Below, piece by piece: positions 1 to 7,307 of a stretch of DNA of 23,311 nt. Source of the DNA: a virus; the IMG/VR virus record IMGVR_UViG_3300034279_000230, positions 1 through 23,311 of that record; one strand, 5' to 3'. Below the pieces are notes generated by a model. The model ran no database searches, was not told the origin of the DNA, and saw only the letters and a program-made list of their open reading frames with translations. Within the stretch, counting starts at the first letter, position 1; every line of letters starts with the position of its first letter. The position numbers and the translations under genes are program-made.

Positions 1-1950
1 CAAGGCCAGACAATCAACGCGCGGCCCTGCCTGACCATCAACAAGCTGCCGCAACACGTCCGGCAGGTGACGAACGAGCAGCGGCAGAACCGGCCAGCGG
101 GCAAGGTGATCCCCGCCGACGACCGCGCCGACGTCAAGATGGCTGAAATATTCGACGGCATGGTGCGGCACATCGAGTACATCTCGGACGCCGACGTGGC
201 CTACGACACGGCCTGCGATAATCAGGTGACGTACGGGGAAGGTTACATTCGTATCCTGACCGAATACACCCGCGACGACAGCTTCGATCAGGACATCAAG
301 ATCGGGCGCATCCGCAACTCGTTCTCGGTCTACATGGACCCGACGATCCAAGACCCATGTGGTTCCGACGCCCAGTGGTGCTTCATCACTGAGGACATCA
401 CCAAGGACGAGTACGAGCGCCAGTTCCCCGACGCCATGCCGATCTCATCCATCCAGACGCAGGGCGTGGGCGACGCCTCGCTGGCGCAGTGGCTGGCCGA
501 GGACACGGTGCGGATCGCGGAGTATTTCTACTACGAGTACAAGCCGACCACGCTGAACCTGTATCCGGGCAACATCACGGCGTTCGCAAAGACGCCGCAG
601 GACGCCGCCATGCAGCAGTTGTTCGGCAAGCCGCTGCGCAGCCGGCAGGCCGACCGCCGGATCGTCAAGTGGGTCAAGACCAACGGCTACGAGGCTCTGG
701 AGGACCGCGACTGGGCGGGCAAGTACATCCCGGTCGTGCGCGTCGTGGGCAACGAGTGGGAGGTGGACGGCCAACTGTACGTCTCCGGGCTCGTCCGCAA
801 CGCCAAGGACGCCCAGCGCATGTACAACTATTGGGTGAGCCAGGAGGCCGAGATGCTGGCCTTGGCCCCCAAGGCCCCCTTCATTGGCTACGGCGGCCAG
901 TTTGAAGGCTACGAGATGCAATGGAAGACGGCCAACACGAACAACTGGCCGTATCTGGAGGTCAACCCGGACGTTGCTGACGGCGCGGGGCGGCCCATGC
1001 CGCTGCCGCAGCGCGCGGCGCCGCCGCTGGCCCAGACGGGGCTCATTCAAGCCAAGATGGGGGCGTCGGATGACATTAAAGCCACCACTGGTCAATACGA
1101 CTCTAGTCTTGGCGCGCAGTCGAACGAACGCTCCGGTCGAGCTATTCTGGCTCGTGAAAAGCAGGGAGACACGGGCACTTATCATTACGTCGACAATCTC
1201 GCCCGCGCAGTTCGACATGTCACGCGTCAGCTCGTTGATCTCATCCCTAAAATCTACGACACCGAACGGGTAGCGCGGATTGTTGGCCTCGACGGCAACG
1301 TCGATATGGTTAAGATCAACCCGCAGCAGGCCGAGCCGGTCAAGGAAATCAAGGACCAGAACGGCTTCACCATCGAAAAAATCTACAACCCGTCCGTGGG
1401 CGTCTACGACGTCATGGTCACGACCGGGCCGGGCTACATGACCAAGCGCCAGGAGGCGCTGGACGCCATGTCGATGCTGCTCCAGTCCAACCCGGAGCTG
1501 TGGAAGGTGGCGGGCGACCTGTTCATCAAGAACATGGACTGGCCGGGCGCGCAGGAGATGGCCGCACGGTTCGCCAAGATCATCGACCCCAAGATCATGG
1601 AAGGCGAGGACGAGTCGCCCGAGATGCAGGCGGCCAAGATGCAGATGGACGTGATGACGCAGGAACTGAACCGCGTCGTCGGGATGCTGGAGAAGGTCGA
1701 GCAGTCGATGGAAGCGCAGGAGCTTCAGATCAAGGCTTACGACGCCGAAACCAAGCGCATCTCAGCCGTGCAGGCGGGCATGACGCCAGAGCAAATCCAA
1801 GAAATCGTGATGGGCACCATCGCCGCCGCCATCGACACGGGCGATCTGGTGCCCGGCGGATCGGGGCCAATGCGTGAAGAGATGCCGATGATGGCCGAGC
1901 AACCCATGATGGCTGAACAACCGCCGATGGTCGAAGGGATGCCGCAATGA
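1..1950 (+). CDS. P22-like portal protein (5' end outside window)
   Basis: The frame is open from base 1, so the gene starts upstream; 649 residues are visible before TGA, against about 725 for P22 gp1. The portal is the dodecameric ring at the special capsid vertex through which DNA is packaged and ejected. The first visible residues contain the block VTNEQRQNRP, which I know from P22-type portals; the GTG at 67 lies inside this conserved block and is not a likely true start. The core has the long alpha/beta clip and stem region, and the stretch from KATTGQYDSSLGAQSNERSG to about IPKIYD is the best conserved part. The C-terminal 120 residues are helical and Met/Gln-rich, ending in a short MMAEQP tandem repeat, as expected for a barrel/tail extension. 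The stop overlaps the next start (ATGA). Codon use changes sharply between about 1070 and 1300. Confidence 0.93.
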   Translation, partial: QGQTINARPCLTINKLPQHVRQVTNEQRQNRPAGKVIPADDRADVKMAEIFDGMVRHIEYISDADVAYDTACDNQVTYGEGYIRILTEYTRDDSFDQDIKIGRIRNSFSVYMDPTIQDPCGSDAQWCFITEDITKDEYERQFPDAMPISSIQTQGVGDASLAQWLAEDTVRIAEYFYYEYKPTTLNLYPGNITAFAKTPQDAAMQQLFGKPLRSRQADRRIVKWVKTNGYEALEDRDWAGKYIPVVRVVGNEWEVDGQLYVSGLVRNAKDAQRMYNYWVSQEAEMLALAPKAPFIGYGGQFEGYEMQWKTANTNNWPYLEVNPDVADGAGRPMPLPQRAAPPLAQTGLIQAKMGASDDIKATTGQYDSSLGAQSNERSGRAILAREKQGDTGTYHYVDNLARAVRHVTRQLVDLIPKIYDTERVARIVGLDGNVDMVKINPQQAEPVKEIKDQNGFTIEKIYNPSVGVYDVMVTTGPGYMTKRQEALDAMSMLLQSNPELWKVAGDLFIKNMDWPGAQEMAARFAKIIDPKIMEGEDESPEMQAAKMQMDVMTQELNRVVGMLEKVEQSMEAQELQIKAYDAETKRISAVQAGMTPEQIQEIVMGTIAAAIDTGDLVPGGSGPMREEMPMMAEQPMMAEQPPMVEGMPQ

Positions 1951-2309
1951 GTTGCGAAAAGTTTATCGGCACGCTGTTTCTGGCCCGCGACGTGACGCAC
2001 AGCGTCCACCTGAACACGCGGTCGTTTGCCAAGCACAAGGCGCTAGGTAAGTTTTACCCAAAAATCATCGATCTTGCGGACAATTTTGCTGAAGCATACC
2101 AAGGCAAGTACGGCTTGATTGGCCCAATTGCGTTGATGTCGGCTAAAAAGACAAACAACGTAGTTGATTTCCTTGAAGACCAAGCCGAGGAAATCATGAA
2201 AATGCGATACGACGTCGTCGATAAGGAGTGCACACCGCTCCAGAACATCATCGACGAAATCCTCGCACTGTACTACTCTACGCTCTACAAACTCAAATTC
2301 CTCGCGTGA
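1947..2309 (+). CDS. DUF5856-like small phage protein
   Basis: A 120-residue, mostly helical protein that starts on the ATGA overlap with the portal stop, so it is translationally coupled. The sequence (start MSCEKFIGTLFLARD, middle KALGKFYPKIIDLADNFAEA, then AYQGKYGLIGP) resembles a family I remember as DUF5856, found in many phages and with no known function. The spaced His/Asp/Glu residues in long helices recall ferritin-like bundles, but I cannot show a metal site. The second half has more A/T-ending codons than the portal gene, suggesting it arrived as a cassette. It sits between portal and scaffold, where P22 has no such gene, so it is accessory rather than part of the core head set. 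Confidence 0.8.
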   Translation: MSCEKFIGTLFLARDVTHSVHLNTRSFAKHKALGKFYPKIIDLADNFAEAYQGKYGLIGPIALMSAKKTNNVVDFLEDQAEEIMKMRYDVVDKECTPLQNIIDEILALYYSTLYKLKFLA

Positions 2310-2318
2310 GGCACTGAC

Positions 2319-2624
2319 ATGGAACTTCTGAACCCCCTCTACGGCGACCAGTTCCCGGCGCGCTCGGTCGCTTACACCGGCACGGCGGGCTCAACGGGCA
2401 CATGGCCCGCAGGGCCGCAGGGCGTGGTCGTGTGGTCCGACCAAGCGTGCTACATCATCGTCGGTGAGGGCGTCACAGCCACCACGTCGAACGGCGTGCC
2501 GCTGCCAGCCAACACGCCTGTGCCCTTCACGGTGCCGGGCGGCACGGGCGCCCCGTGGCGCGTCAGCGCCATCCAGGTGAGCGCGGGCGGCACTGTCTAC
2601 GCAAAGCCGATCAACATCCGATGA
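2319..2624 (+). CDS. small beta-rich virion-type protein
   Basis: A 101-residue Gly/Thr/Val-rich protein with no signal peptide or membrane segment. It begins MELLNPLYGDQFPARSVAYT and ends in a beta-like run, VSAIQVSAGGTVYAKPINIR. The composition and the lack of charged helices suggest a small beta-sandwich. I recall similar short proteins near head genes of P22-like phages, but know no assigned function; a head decoration or minor structural protein is an inference from position. It starts 9 bp after the previous stop and its TGA overlaps the next ATG (ATGA), so it belongs to the same translationally linked series. Confidence 0.75.
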   Translation: MELLNPLYGDQFPARSVAYTGTAGSTGTWPAGPQGVVVWSDQACYIIVGEGVTATTSNGVPLPANTPVPFTVPGGTGAPWRVSAIQVSAGGTVYAKPINIR

Positions 2625-4267
2625 GCTTTGGCATCCCCGTCCGCAATGGCCTAGGGCTGGGCCTTCTAGCGTCCACGTCGTTGGCGACGGGGAATGTCGG
2701 CGGCCCCGCCCTCTACCTGCCGTTTGCCCTGACCGGCACGCTCGACCCGCGCATTACGTTCTCGCGCCCGTCGCTGGCCACGATGTACGACAGCACGGGC
2801 AAGCTGACGTATGCGCCGAATAATTTGCTGACGTACAGCAACACGTTTAGCGACGCCACTTGGAACAAAGGCACTTCTACGGTTACGACTGGCGTCTCTG
2901 ACCCGTTGGGCGGCACCACAGCATCAACCCTGACTGCCAATGCTGGTAATAGCAATCTTTTCAAAACCGCCAGCTTTGTCGGAAAGATGGTTGGCAGCAT
3001 ATGGCTGCGCCGTCGTACAGGTAGCGGAACTGTCTCGCTATACAACGCCGACGTTTCCACAACCGTAGTAACGATTACGACATCGTGGGCGAGGTACTCT
3101 ACCGCGTCAACATCGACGGGCACGGCATATTTCGGTGTCCTACTGGCGACAAGTGGCGATCAAGTTGATGTTGCGTTCTCACAACTCGAAGCCGTCACCT
3201 ACGAAACCACGCCCCGCACCTTCAACGCGACAACCTCCGCCGCCTACTACGGCCCGCGCTTTGATTACAACCCGGCCACGCTCGTCGCGCGCGGATTGCT
3301 GATCGAAGAGGCGCGGACGAATACTATTACCTCGTCCGAAAATTTTTCCGGCACCGGATGGTTCGTTGACGGGGCAGCGTTGACGCCGAACGCTGGCGTG
3401 GCCCCTAATGGAACCAATACCGCGACAAGTATTGTTGCAGGGACGGGAAACAATCGAGTTTATCAGTTTGATAACTCAGGTATTACCGGTAATAAAGTAG
3501 CCAGCTTCTACGTAAAATCCAACGCTGGCTCTAGCATATCAATTGGAGCAACTGGGGCCATGTCACCGCCCGGACCTGCCGTGGTCAATAGCGCGACAGG
3601 CACTGTGACTGGCTTTAGCGGCGCGTCGGTAGTTCCCGTCAGAGATGGTTGGTTTCGCGTATTCCTGCCTGTGAACGTTACTACTGCAAGTGGTAACTCT
3701 ACATATTGGGTTATTTCTGGACCTGCTTCGTCCGTCTTGATCTGGGGCTGGCAACTCGAAGCCGGAGCCTTCGCCACCAGCTACATTCCCACCGCCGCAT
3801 CCTCTGTGGCGCGCTCGGCTGACAGCGCGACGATGACGGGGACGAACTTCTCGTCTTGGTATAACCCGACGCAGGGGACGTTTGTTGTTTCTGGCAGTCA
3901 GGTTCTAACTGTATTCGGTCAAATTCTGTCTTGGTATTTAGGGGGCCAAGCAATAGTTGGTCGAAATGCTGGATCGACAACGGAAATTTATAGCCAGTTT
4001 GGAAACGTCACGCTGATTACAGCGACACTTGGCGGTGGAGGTCTCATCACCTCTCCGTACAAAGTAGCTGTTGCAATTAGCTCCTCTGATCGGGCCGTGG
4101 TTGGTAACAACGGTGCTGTTGTCACAGGCGCTGCCCCAACTGCTCCTGTCACTGAGCTTGGTATTGGATCGCGTGTGGATGGTTATTCCATCAACGGCCA
4201 CATCGCCGCCATCACCTACTACAACACGCGCCTCCCCAACGCCACGCTGCAGAGCCTGACAACATGA
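2621..4267 (+). CDS. head-spike / fibre-type protein with carbohydrate-binding-like modules
   Basis: 548 residues. I place the start at the ATG overlapping the previous TGA, because the 22 residues upstream in frame (from 2555) overlap the preceding gene and look non-coding. Two modules of the 'phage head spike fibre' kind are visible. The first starts at NLLTYSNTFSDATWNK and closes with SQLEAVTYETTPRTFN. The second starts near NTITSSENFSGTGWF and closes with WGWQLEAGAFATSYIPT. The C-terminal third (GTFVVSGSQVLTVFGQ to HIAAITYYNTRLPNA) looks like a concanavalin/LamG-type jelly roll. Such modules usually bind surface sugars, so a decoration or adsorption role on the virion is likely. AT-rich and GC-rich blocks alternate along the gene, which suggests domain shuffling. 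Confidence 0.8.
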   Translation: MSFGIPVRNGLGLGLLASTSLATGNVGGPALYLPFALTGTLDPRITFSRPSLATMYDSTGKLTYAPNNLLTYSNTFSDATWNKGTSTVTTGVSDPLGGTTASTLTANAGNSNLFKTASFVGKMVGSIWLRRRTGSGTVSLYNADVSTTVVTITTSWARYSTASTSTGTAYFGVLLATSGDQVDVAFSQLEAVTYETTPRTFNATTSAAYYGPRFDYNPATLVARGLLIEEARTNTITSSENFSGTGWFVDGAALTPNAGVAPNGTNTATSIVAGTGNNRVYQFDNSGITGNKVASFYVKSNAGSSISIGATGAMSPPGPAVVNSATGTVTGFSGASVVPVRDGWFRVFLPVNVTTASGNSTYWVISGPASSVLIWGWQLEAGAFATSYIPTAASSVARSADSATMTGTNFSSWYNPTQGTFVVSGSQVLTVFGQILSWYLGGQAIVGRNAGSTTEIYSQFGNVTLITATLGGGGLITSPYKVAVAISSSDRAVVGNNGAVVTGAAPTAPVTELGIGSRVDGYSINGHIAAITYYNTRLPNATLQSLTT

Positions 4268-4614
4268 CTGATTATGCACTGAGCGCACCCGATCAGGCGA
4301 CCATGTACGCGGCCTTCACGGCCACAGGCATCATGGACAAGGACGGCAACATCAAGACGCAGGGTCTGTTTGACGACGGGACCGACTGGTGCCTTCTCGA
4401 CTGGGGCGCGCGATCATGGAGCGTCCAGACGGGCGTTGACCCCAAGACCGGGATGCCGATTTTTGTCACCGAGACGGACGGCCTCTACTGGTGCCCACTG
4501 CGTTGGAACGGCGACCACCCGCTGCCTGCGGAACAGCCGGGCGTCACGGTTGAGTGGGCGTCAAACGTTGAAGACCCCGACCCGTACCCGGAAGGTCTGC
4601 CGAGATTTGCCTGA
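4264..4614 (+). CDS. hypothetical phage protein following the spike gene
   Basis: 116 residues starting on the ATGA overlap with the spike gene. I do not recognise the family. The protein is acidic and rich in Trp and aromatic residues (DWCLLDWGARSW, GLYWCPLRWNGDH), with no membrane segment or signal peptide, and has a Pro/Asp-rich C-terminus. The tight coupling to the spike gene suggests a partner, such as a small assembly chaperone or cap of the spike, but nothing in the sequence proves it. It is the last gene before the strong promoter at 4618-4645, so it closes the accessory module. Confidence 0.72.
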   Translation: MTDYALSAPDQATMYAAFTATGIMDKDGNIKTQGLFDDGTDWCLLDWGARSWSVQTGVDPKTGMPIFVTETDGLYWCPLRWNGDHPLPAEQPGVTVEWASNVEDPDPYPEGLPRFA

Positions 4615-4617
4615 TAT

Positions 4618-4645
4618 TTGACAACAACCCGTTGTCTTATATAGT
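4618..4645 (+). promoter_or_regulatory. sigma70-like promoter for the scaffold-coat block
   Basis: TTGACA (4618-4623), a 16-bp spacer and TATAGT (4640-4645) form a near-consensus vegetative promoter in the 79-bp gap before the scaffold gene. A transcription start near 4652 would give a leader of about 40 nt with AAGGA (4683-4687) ahead of the ATG at 4694. No comparable promoter was seen elsewhere in the late block. It would give scaffold and coat their own strong transcription, in line with their high copy need. Confidence 0.6.
4620..4636. repeat. perfect inverted repeat inside the promoter spacer
   Basis: GACAAC, five bases AACCC, then GTTGTC form a perfect 6-bp dyad that starts within the -35 box and fills the spacer. 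It has no following T-run, so a terminator is unlikely. A dimeric repressor or activator bound here would cover RNA polymerase contacts, so an operator is the simplest reading. Confidence 0.5.
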
Positions 4646-4693
4646 GTTGCATAACCGTACTGGCGCGGCGCACCAGGTCCGAAAGGAACACCT

Positions 4694-5455
4694 ATGAACG
4701 ACGATACTTTAGCGGCCTCGACCGCGCCGGAACCGGACGCCACGGCAGCCCCCGTTCCTGAGACGACCACGCCGGAAGGACAAACGACTGACAAGACCTT
4801 CTCCCAAGAAGAGCTTGACGCCATAGTCGGAAAGCGCCTTGCCCGAGAACAGCGTAAGTGGGAACGAGAACAAGCCCAGCGATTGGCAGAAACGCAGGCA
4901 AGAGCGCCTGTAGCACCGCCGGCAGCAGACGATTTTGAGAGCGCCTCAGCCTACGCAGATGCGTTGGCCGACCAGCGGGCTCAAGAGCTTCTGAACAAGC
5001 GGGAAGCAGCCAAAGCGCAAGCTGAATTGCTTGACGCCTACCACGACCGGGAAGAGGAAGCCCGCAGCAAGTACGACGACTTTGAACAGGTCGCGTACAA
5101 TCCCAAGCTCCCTGTAACCGACGCGATGGCGCAGACAATTCAGGCATCCGAGATTGGCCCCGACGTCATCTATTGGCTCGGCTCCAACCCCAAGGAAGCC
5201 GCTCGCATATCCGCTCTCCCTGGCCTCCTGCAAGCGCGAGAGATCGGTAAGATTGAAGCTAAGTTGGCGACCAATCCTCCGGTCAAACGAACATCAACCG
5301 CTCCGGCTCCTATTGCTCCGGTCGCGGCCCGTGCGAGTGGATCGCCTGCTTACGACACGACAGACCCCCGGTCTACCAAGACCATGTCAACGTCGGAGTG
5401 GATTGAAGCCGACCGGCTACGACAGATCAAGAAGCTGGAGTCCCTCAGACGCTAA
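4694..5455 (+). CDS. P22-like scaffolding protein
   Basis: 253 residues (P22 gp8 is about 303). The protein directs coat subunits into a procapsid and leaves before maturation. The N-terminus (residues 1-35) is a disordered Ala/Thr/Pro-rich acidic tail. Residues 35-70 and 85-130 are charged helices of coiled-coil type (SQEELDAIVGKRLAREQRKW, then QAELLDAYHDREEEARSKYD). The C-terminus is basic and helical (WIEADRLRQIKKLESLRR), matching the basic helix-turn-helix with which P22 scaffold binds coat. Position between portal and coat is the canonical one. SD AAGGA precedes the ATG. The last 39 bp are overlapped on the opposite strand by an HNH gene. Confidence 0.85.
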   Translation: MNDDTLAASTAPEPDATAAPVPETTTPEGQTTDKTFSQEELDAIVGKRLAREQRKWEREQAQRLAETQARAPVAPPAADDFESASAYADALADQRAQELLNKREAAKAQAELLDAYHDREEEARSKYDDFEQVAYNPKLPVTDAMAQTIQASEIGPDVIYWLGSNPKEAARISALPGLLQAREIGKIEAKLATNPPVKRTSTAPAPIAPVAARASGSPAYDTTDPRSTKTMSTSEWIEADRLRQIKKLESLRR

Positions 5456-6004
5456 GTCTAAGCTGTACTCGGGAAAATTTTTCGACGCACACCTAAGACG
5501 AAACGTTGCAACAGGAATTCCTGCGGCCCTAGCAGCGGCAGACACAGAAGGATAGGTAACCCCTTGAAAACGGCATTCCCGGCGCGGGTAAACTTCAGCA
5601 AGGATAGCGGTCTTCTTAGCCCGCGTTTCTGCGCTGTCTTTTTTTCCGCTTCGGTACTGGCGCAGTTTTTCGCGGGCCTCTGCCGACACTGTGTGTTTGC
5701 CAATAGTTTCCGCGTGCCGATGACCAAGATGAGTTTTTGGGCTAAGGCACTCAAGGTTTTCAGCTCTGTTGTCCGTTTTGTTTCCGTTAATGTGGTGGAC
5801 GTGTTTATCCGGCGTAAATTCCGGGTTCCAACATGCTGCCACAACACGGTGCATAAGCCGTTGCCGCCCAAGAACAAGATAGCCTTGTGGGTGGTTTGTC
5901 GGTCTGTAAGGTTGCATTTGCCGAATAACTTTTCCGCACCGAGAAACTGCGTAAAGGTGGTCAAACACACGGTATTCAATGCCGTCCATCGTAAAGCAGA
6001 TCAC
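5417..6004 (-). CDS. HNH homing endonuclease, antisense between scaffold and coat
   Basis: 195 residues. The GTG start is chosen because AAGGAG lies 6 nt upstream; an internal ATG at 5989 is the alternative. Residues 10-30 (EYRVFDHLYAVSRCGKVIRQ) look like a NUMOD4-type segment. The HNH_3 core is at about 52-95: MHRVVAACWN, then HVHHINGNKTDNRAENLECL with the catalytic-type His70/His71 and Asn79. The C-terminus (148-171, VTYPSVSAAARAAGIPVATF) is a NUMOD/helix-turn-helix type DNA-binding tail. The gene is intact. It runs against all its neighbours, and its 3' end overlaps the last 39 bp of the scaffold gene. Late transcription through the region would give antisense RNA over it. A weak own promoter may exist (TTGACT at 6065-6060, N17, TAACGT). 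Confidence 0.87.
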   Translation of the reverse strand: MICFTMDGIEYRVFDHLYAVSRCGKVIRQMQPYRPTNHPQGYLVLGRQRLMHRVVAACWNPEFTPDKHVHHINGNKTDNRAENLECLSPKTHLGHRHAETIGKHTVSAEAREKLRQYRSGKKDSAETRAKKTAILAEVYPRRECRFQGVTYPSVSAAARAAGIPVATFRLRCASKNFPEYSLDLASEGLQLLDLS

Positions 6005-6065
6005 GGACGTCTCCTTGTGAGCGGGCTACAGGATAGACGTTACATCTAACATACGGAGAAGTCAA

Positions 6066-7277
6066 ATGGGTAATAGCCTGCTTACAATCGACATGATTAC
6101 ACGCAAGGCTCTCGAAATTCTTGAGAACAACCTTGTGCTGACCCGCACTGTGAACCGTCAGTACGACGACTCCTTTGCGGTTGAGGGCGCCAAGATCGGC
6201 TCCACACTCCGCATCCGCCTCCCCGACCGCGCTCTGGTCACGGACGGCGCTGCCCTTCAGGTTCAGGACGACAACGAGCAGTTCACCACGCTCTCCGTCT
6301 CCAGCCAGAAGCACATCGGCGTCAACTTCACGTCCGCCGAACTCACCATGCAGCTCGACGACTTCGCTGAACGTGTTCTCAAGCCGCGTATCTCGCAGCT
6401 TGCCTCGTCCATCGACGCGGACGTCGCCAACTCGTTCAAGTCGGTCTACAACTCGGTCGGCACGCCCGGCACGACACCCGCAACTTCGCTGGTGTTGCTC
6501 CAAGCGCAGCAGAAGCTGAACGAAAACGCTGCCGTCATGTCGCCCCGCTACGCCACCGTCAACCCCGCCGCTAACGCCGGGCTTGTCGAGGGCCTGAAGG
6601 GCCTCTTCAACCCCACCGACGTTGTCAGCCGCCAGTTCAAGAACGGACTGATGGGCACTGGCGTGCTGGGCTACGAAGAGATCAGCATGTCGCAGTCGAT
6701 CAAGCAGTTCTCGACGGGCACGTTCTCGCGTACCGCTTCGACGACTGTCGGCACGACCATCTCGGCTCAGGGCGCGACGACTGTCGTTCTGTCTCAGGGT
6801 TCCGCGACGACCACGCTCAAGGTCGGTGACGTGTTCACCATCGGCAGCGTGTTCTCCGTTAACCCGCAGACCCGCGAGTCGACCGGCGCCCTCCAGCAGT
6901 TCGTCGTTACCGAAGACACCGCTGGCGTTGCCGGCACGTACACTGTCAAGGTCAGCCCGGCGATCTACACCGCCGCTAACGCCCTTGCCACTGTGGACAC
7001 GTTCCCGCAGTCCGGCGCGGTCGTCACGTTCCTCGGGTCTGCTTCGACGCAGTACCCGCAGAACCTTGTCTACCACAAGGACGCGATCACCTTCGCCACC
7101 GCCGACCTTCTGCTTCCGCAGGGTGTCGATATGGCCTCGCGTCAGGTCCACAACGGCATCTCGCTGCGTGTTGTGCGTCAGTACGACATCAACAACGATA
7201 GACTTCCATGTCGCATCGATGTATTGTACGGTTATGGCGTGATCCGCCCGCAAATGGCCGTTCGTATGTGGGGCTAA
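6066..7277 (+). CDS. P22-like major capsid (coat) protein
   Basis: 403 residues (P22 gp5 is 430). It forms the icosahedral shell with an HK97-type fold. The N-arm is MGNSLLTIDMITRKALEILE. Residues about 60-225 carry the E-loop/P-domain core. A Val/Thr-rich insert at about 225-320 (GATTVVLSQGSATTTLKVGD to GTYTVKVSPAIY) fits the P22 insertion domain. The C-terminus, RIDVLYGYGVIRPQMAVRMW, is the signature I associate with the P22 coat family. GGAG (6054-6057) precedes the ATG. The gene is flanked on both sides by HNH genes. Its last coding bases (about 7190-7245) use A/T-ending and rare codons unlike the rest of the gene. Confidence 0.93.
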   Translation: MGNSLLTIDMITRKALEILENNLVLTRTVNRQYDDSFAVEGAKIGSTLRIRLPDRALVTDGAALQVQDDNEQFTTLSVSSQKHIGVNFTSAELTMQLDDFAERVLKPRISQLASSIDADVANSFKSVYNSVGTPGTTPATSLVLLQAQQKLNENAAVMSPRYATVNPAANAGLVEGLKGLFNPTDVVSRQFKNGLMGTGVLGYEEISMSQSIKQFSTGTFSRTASTTVGTTISAQGATTVVLSQGSATTTLKVGDVFTIGSVFSVNPQTRESTGALQQFVVTEDTAGVAGTYTVKVSPAIYTAANALATVDTFPQSGAVVTFLGSASTQYPQNLVYHKDAITFATADLLLPQGVDMASRQVHNGISLRVVRQYDINNDRLPCRIDVLYGYGVIRPQMAVRMWG

Positions 7278-7284
7278 CTTGAAA
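7278..7284 (+). repeat. left copy of CTTGAAA direct repeat flanking the HNH gene
   Basis: CTTGAAA follows the coat stop (TAA) immediately. The same seven bases follow the HNH stop (TAG) at 7930-7936, so the HNH unit is bracketed by a short direct repeat of the old intergenic sequence. Confidence 0.55.
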
Positions 7285-7307
7285 ACTTGCGTAGTGCAGC
7301 ATTGACG

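Noticed and set aside
445-1218. 257-codon - strand ORF opposite the portal gene
   Set aside because: Shadow frame; the + strand is a well-conserved portal protein.
2555-2620. Upstream extension of the spike gene
   Set aside because: Overlaps the previous gene by 70 bp and encodes an Arg/His-rich run unlike the mature protein; the ATGA overlap start at 2621 fits better.
6037-6065. Possible - strand promoter for the antisense HNH gene (TTGACT, 17 bp, TAACGT)
   Set aside because: The -35 box is good, but the -10 box matches the consensus at only three of six positions; kept as a remark, not a feature.
5976-7253. 425-codon ORF on the - strand opposite the coat gene
   Set aside because: Antisense shadow of a strongly codon-biased gene; low-complexity Arg/Gly/Asp/Val composition and no motif.
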